Shown here: positions 6,225 through 8,950 of the stretch, one piece after another
How positions within the stretch are numbered: the stretch's first letter is position 1
Layout: every line of letters begins with the position of its first letter
From: Gammaproteobacteria bacterium
GTDB taxonomy: Bacteria > Pseudomonadota > Gammaproteobacteria > HK1
DNA: 8,950 bases
NCBI GenBank assembly: GCA_022822245.1
Contig: JAJECB010000297.1
Span: forward strand, 1-8,950
Direction: 5' to 3'
Notes under the pieces: model-generated
What the model was told of the DNA's origin: nothing
The model's input: only the letters and a program-made list of their open reading frames with translations
The model's database searches: none
Made by a program: the position numbers and the translations under genes

Positions 6225-6830
6225 CTATTCTACCGCGACCATCTCGGCCGACACCTCCATCCATCGCCAGAGCCACCGCGCGTAGCTGCGGCGCACCATC
6301 ATCTCGAAGCGCGGTGTCTCGTCGCGCTGCAGCAGGGTGACTCCGGTCCGAGCGAAGAGGGTCTGGGCGCAGCGGCCGGGACCGAACGCGCGCGGGTGAA
6401 CGTCGATGGGGCAGCCGGCCGCGATGAGGTCGCGGGCCTGCCGGCCCTCGATCGAGAACAGGGTGAAGCCGCTGCTCACTTCGACCACCGCCCCGTCCGT
6501 TTCCGGGATCGCCTGCCGGAGGGCGACCCGCAGCCCGCTCGTCCCCTCCTCCTGGCCAATCACGTGCCACTCCTCGGGACCCGTCCACGCAATCGCGACC
6601 CCCTCGGAGCCGAACCGGGTCTGGACGAAGGTGTTGGGGGCGTCCGGCGGCGGACGCCCCAGCACGCGGGCGACGCCCTGGGCGAACCTCGGGACGCCGG
6701 TCCGACCGTGCAGCACGAAGATGGCACGGAACGCAAGCTCCTCCACCCGGAGGCTCGGCCACTCGATCAGGCGGTTCGGCGGCGCGGCCGGCGCACGGCC
6801 CAGTGGACTTTCGCGGCGCGGTTCAGCCAT
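6225..6830 (-). CDS. soxG: Sarcosine oxidase gamma subunit
   Basis: This is the gamma subunit of the heterotetrameric sarcosine oxidase (SoxBDAG), a small folate-domain-like protein that packs against the alpha subunit. With the start chosen here it has 201 residues, normal for the family. Hallmarks are WTGPEEWHVIG (82-92), DGAVVEVSSG (112-121), the strongly conserved GCPIDVHPRAFGPGRCAQT (139-157), and the C-terminal RRSYARWLWRWME (180-192). The ATG at 6830 was chosen because GGAGGT (6840-6835) stands 4 bases upstream. An in-frame ATG at 6860 would add ten residues but has a poorer ribosome site. The first nine codons lie in a 27-nt sequence repeated at the soxA stop. It is probably co-transcribed with soxA, and its stop precedes the repeat element by 23 bases. 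Confidence 0.92.
   Translation of the reverse strand: MAEPRRESPLGRAPAAPPNRLIEWPSLRVEELAFRAIFVLHGRTGVPRFAQGVARVLGRPPPDAPNTFVQTRFGSEGVAIAWTGPEEWHVIGQEEGTSGLRVALRQAIPETDGAVVEVSSGFTLFSIEGRQARDLIAAGCPIDVHPRAFGPGRCAQTLFARTGVTLLQRDETPRFEMMVRRSYARWLWRWMEVSAEMVAVE
6803..6829 (-). repeat. 27-nt direct repeat, copy at soxG start
   Basis: The - strand starts TGGCTGAACC and encodes the beginning of SoxG (after the A of the ATG, codons A-E-P-R-R-E-S-P). It matches the copy at 6894-6920 at 26 of 27 positions, 91 bases apart. Confidence 0.8.
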
Positions 6831-6834
6831 GCCG

Positions 6835-6840
6835 ACCTCC
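6835..6840 (-). promoter_or_regulatory. Ribosome-binding site deciding the soxG start
   Basis: The - strand reads GGAGGT, then CGGC, then ATG (6830-6828). This is the strongest Shine-Dalgarno sequence among the genes of the window and favours this ATG over the in-frame ATG at 6860, where only GGGG is found close upstream. Confidence 0.7.
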
Positions 6841-6893
6841 GACCCCGGCGCCCGGGACATGACCCCGTGTCAAGAGGTGAACCGCACCGCAGG

Positions 6894-6920
6894 GTGGACT
6901 TTCACGGCGCGGTTCAGCCA
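6894..6920 (-). repeat. 27-nt direct repeat, copy at soxA stop
   Basis: This is the second copy of the soxG-start sequence, differing at one base (A at 6904 where the other has G at 6813). Here it gives GTGGCTGA, in which the GTG (6921-6919) would start A-E-P-R-R-E-S-P as in SoxG while the TGA ends soxA. The frame from this GTG runs 32 codons and stops at 6823, overlapping the real soxG start in the same way (ATGGCTGA). It is 91 bases upstream, hence out of frame with soxG. It looks like a displaced former start. Confidence 0.75.
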
Positions 6921-8950
6921 CGCTGGCGCTCCCCGCGGGGATCGAAGTACACCGGCGAGACCACTTCCGCCGGGACGAACCGCCCGTCCTCGAGCGCCGC
7001 GAACACGCGCGAGCGCTCCCGCCCCCCCGCGACGAGCGCGAGCGCGATGGAGCGCCCGACGTTCGGGCTCCAGTAGCTCGACGTCACGTACCCCACCATC
7101 GGCGCGGGGAGGAAGGTGAACGGCTCCTCCACGAGCTGGGCCCCCTCCGGGAGAACCTCGTTCGGGTCGGTGGTCGCGAGCCCGACAAGCTGCCGGCGGC
7201 CGGCCCGCCGGCAGTCGCTTCGCTCGAGGGACCGCCGGCCCAGGAAGTCCTTCTTCTTCGACAGGATCCATTCCATCCCGAGATCGACCGGGGTCACCGA
7301 TCCGTCCGTCTCCTGCCCGACCACGATGAAGCCCTTCTCCGCCCGCAGCACGTGCATCGTCTCGGTGCCGTAGGGGGTGATCGGGAACTCCTCGCGGCGC
7401 TCGACGATGCGGTCCCACGCGTAGCGCCCGTAGTCGGCCGGCACGTTGATCTCGTAGCTCAGCTCGCCGGTGAAGCTGATGCGGAAAACGCGGCACGGCA
7501 CCCCCGCGAACACCCCTTCCCGGAACTGCATGAACCGGAACGAATCCGGCTCGAGGTCGACCTCCTCGCAGAGCGACGCGACGAGGTCGCGGCTCCGGGG
7601 ACCGGCGACCCCGATCGTGGCCCACTGGTCGGTCACGGAGGTGAACCGGACCCGGAGCTCCGGCCACTCCGTCTGCCGCCACTGCTCGAGCCACCCGAGG
7701 ACATGCGCGGCGCCGCCGGTGGTGGTGGTCATCAGGAAGTGGTGCTCGCCGAGGCGCGCGGTGACCCCGTCGTCCATCACCATGCCGTCCTCGCCCAGCA
7801 TCAGGCCGTAGCGGCACCGTCCGATGGCGAGATCGGACCAGTCGTTGGTGTAGATGCGGTCGAGAAAGACGGCCGCGTCCGGGCCCTGGATGTCGATCTT
7901 GCCGAGGGTGGACGCGTCGAAGAGCCCCACCCCCTCGCGCGTCGCCCGGCACTCCCGCGCCACCGCCGCATGCATGTCCTCGCCCGGCCGCGGGAAGTAC
8001 CAGGGGCGCAGCCACTGCCCCACCGGCTCGAACACCGCCCCCGCCTCCTCGTGCCACTCGTGCATGGGGGTCACCCGGAGGGGATCGTGGAACTCGCCGG
8101 TGGCGAGACCCGCCCCCGCCCCGAAGGTGACCGGGGTGTAGGGCGGGCGGAACGTCGTCGTGCCGACCTCCCCCGGGGAACGTCCGAGCGCGCCCGCCGC
8201 GAGGGCCATGCCGTTCACGTTTCCGGTCTTCCCCTGGTCGGTGCCGAACCCGAGCAGGGTGTACCGCTTGATATGCTCGATGGACTCGAAGCCTTCGCGC
8301 ACCGCGAGGGCGAGGTCGGCGGCGGTGGTGTCGTTCTGGAAGTCGACGAAGGCCTTGCGCGGCCGTGCGCGCCGCGCGTGGACCGCCCACACCGGCGCCG
8401 AATCGGTCGTCCCTTCCTCGTCCGTCGGCGGGGCGGAGATGACCCCGACGTCCCGAAAGCCGGCCGCGAGGGCTGCCTCGCGGCCCGCCTGCGCGCCCTC
8501 GCGCACGCAGGCGTCGAGGCGGTACGTGCCCCGGCACGCACCCGCCGCGGCCTCCGCCTGCACCGGCGGGCCGGGGAGGAAGCAGCCGCGGGCCTCGTCG
8601 AAGCGCGGCCGCCCCCCGGACTGCGCGTGAAGGTGGAGGTTCGGGTTCCAACCTCCTGAAACGGCGAGGAGATCGCAGTCGAAGTCGACCGCGCCGCTCC
8701 CGTCGAGACGGGCCGCGCGCACCCGCCGGAGCGCGCCCCGCCCCTTCGTGTCGACCACCGCATGTCCGGCCAGCACCGGGATCCCGGCCGCCTCGACCGG
8801 CTCCGCGAACGGCCCCTCGGGCTGCGGCCGCGCGTCCACGATGGCCGCCACCTCGATCTTCGCGGCCGCGAGGTCGAGCGCGGCCCGCCACGCGCTGTCG
8901 TTGTTGGTGAACACCACCGCGCCGAGCCCGGGCCGGACCGCGTACCGGTT
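6914..8950 (-). CDS. soxA: Sarcosine oxidase alpha subunit (5' end outside window)
   Basis: This is the C-terminal 678 residues of the alpha subunit of a heterotetrameric sarcosine oxidase, a cytoplasmic enzyme that demethylates sarcosine and delivers the carbon to tetrahydrofolate. The frame is open to base 8950 (first residues NRYAVRPG), so the GTG at 8917 is not the start; full proteins have about 1000 residues, so roughly a third is missing. In order there are the end of the NAD-binding domain with VSGGWNPN (97-104), the linker FVDFQNDTTAADLALA (201-216) with IEHIKRYTLLGFGTDQGK (224-241), then the GcvT-like folate-binding domain. The last includes GKIDIQGPDAA (350-360), GELSYEINVPA (495-505), VTPVDLGMEW (552-561) and DFLGRRSL (568-575). 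Close relatives act on N-methylglutamate, so the exact substrate is unproven. soxB and soxD are expected upstream. Confidence 0.95.
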   Translation of the reverse strand, partial: NRYAVRPGLGAVVFTNNDSAWRAALDLAAAKIEVAAIVDARPQPEGPFAEPVEAAGIPVLAGHAVVDTKGRGALRRVRAARLDGSGAVDFDCDLLAVSGGWNPNLHLHAQSGGRPRFDEARGCFLPGPPVQAEAAAGACRGTYRLDACVREGAQAGREAALAAGFRDVGVISAPPTDEEGTTDSAPVWAVHARRARPRKAFVDFQNDTTAADLALAVREGFESIEHIKRYTLLGFGTDQGKTGNVNGMALAAGALGRSPGEVGTTTFRPPYTPVTFGAGAGLATGEFHDPLRVTPMHEWHEEAGAVFEPVGQWLRPWYFPRPGEDMHAAVARECRATREGVGLFDASTLGKIDIQGPDAAVFLDRIYTNDWSDLAIGRCRYGLMLGEDGMVMDDGVTARLGEHHFLMTTTTGGAAHVLGWLEQWRQTEWPELRVRFTSVTDQWATIGVAGPRSRDLVASLCEEVDLEPDSFRFMQFREGVFAGVPCRVFRISFTGELSYEINVPADYGRYAWDRIVERREEFPITPYGTETMHVLRAEKGFIVVGQETDGSVTPVDLGMEWILSKKKDFLGRRSLERSDCRRAGRRQLVGLATTDPNEVLPEGAQLVEEPFTFLPAPMVGYVTSSYWSPNVGRSIALALVAGGRERSRVFAALEDGRFVPAEVVSPVYFDPRGERQRG

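Noticed and set aside
6858..6860. Upstream ATG as the soxG start
   Set aside because: It adds ten residues without family similarity and has a poorer ribosome site than GGAGGT before the ATG at 6830. It remains a minor alternative.
6868..6873. TTGACA on the - strand upstream of soxG as a -35 box
   Set aside because: No -10-like hexamer lies 16-18 bases downstream (the sequence there is GC only), and soxG is placed for co-transcription with soxA.
7352..8659. Long open frame (435 codons) on the + strand opposite soxA
   Set aside because: It is antisense to a strongly conserved sarcosine oxidase alpha frame, its translation is Arg/Pro/Gly/Glu-rich low complexity, and such frames are expected from high GC at third positions.

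Overview
This window looks like the chromosome of a high-GC (about 70% by eye) proteobacterium. Almost every third codon position is G or C, which creates many long open frames in shadow frames. Gene content is alpha- or gammaproteobacterial in style. I cannot name the organism from sequence alone.

Region 1 (1-4346, + strand) is a branched-chain-amino-acid-type (HAAT/Liv) ABC importer: the C-terminal 300 residues of a periplasmic solute-binding protein, then livH, livM, livG and livF. The last four are tightly packed (livM/livG share ATGA, livG/livF share TGATG). The binding-protein gene is set apart from livH by 114 bp holding a perfect 11-bp hairpin, an overlapping second hairpin and a 22-nt all-pyrimidine run, which suggests the two parts are expressed at different levels.

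Region 2 (4395-8950, - strand, convergent with region 1) reads soxA (5' end outside the window), soxG, a 300-bp non-coding repeat element, a TusA-family sulfur-carrier gene, and an MFS transporter gene. soxA and soxG encode the alpha and gamma subunits of a heterotetrameric sarcosine-oxidase-type enzyme. It would oxidatively demethylate sarcosine or a related N-methyl amine, with tetrahydrofolate taking the one-carbon unit. soxB and soxD are expected just beyond base 8950.

The most unusual structure is the element at 5902-6201. It has imperfect ~59-bp inverted ends (the outer 24 nt match at 23 positions), a near-central 12-bp palindrome and further hairpins. Each end carries an outward-facing GGTGA-like ribosome site and an ATG. 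On the left side that ATG is the apparent start codon of the tusA-like gene. A second oddity is the soxA-soxG junction, where the 27 bases around the soxG start occur twice (26/27), leaving what looks like a displaced former start overlapping the soxA stop.

As a whole the window suggests uptake of a small amino-acid-like compound and catabolism of N-methylated glycine, but the two gene sets are convergent and their functional link is inference only.
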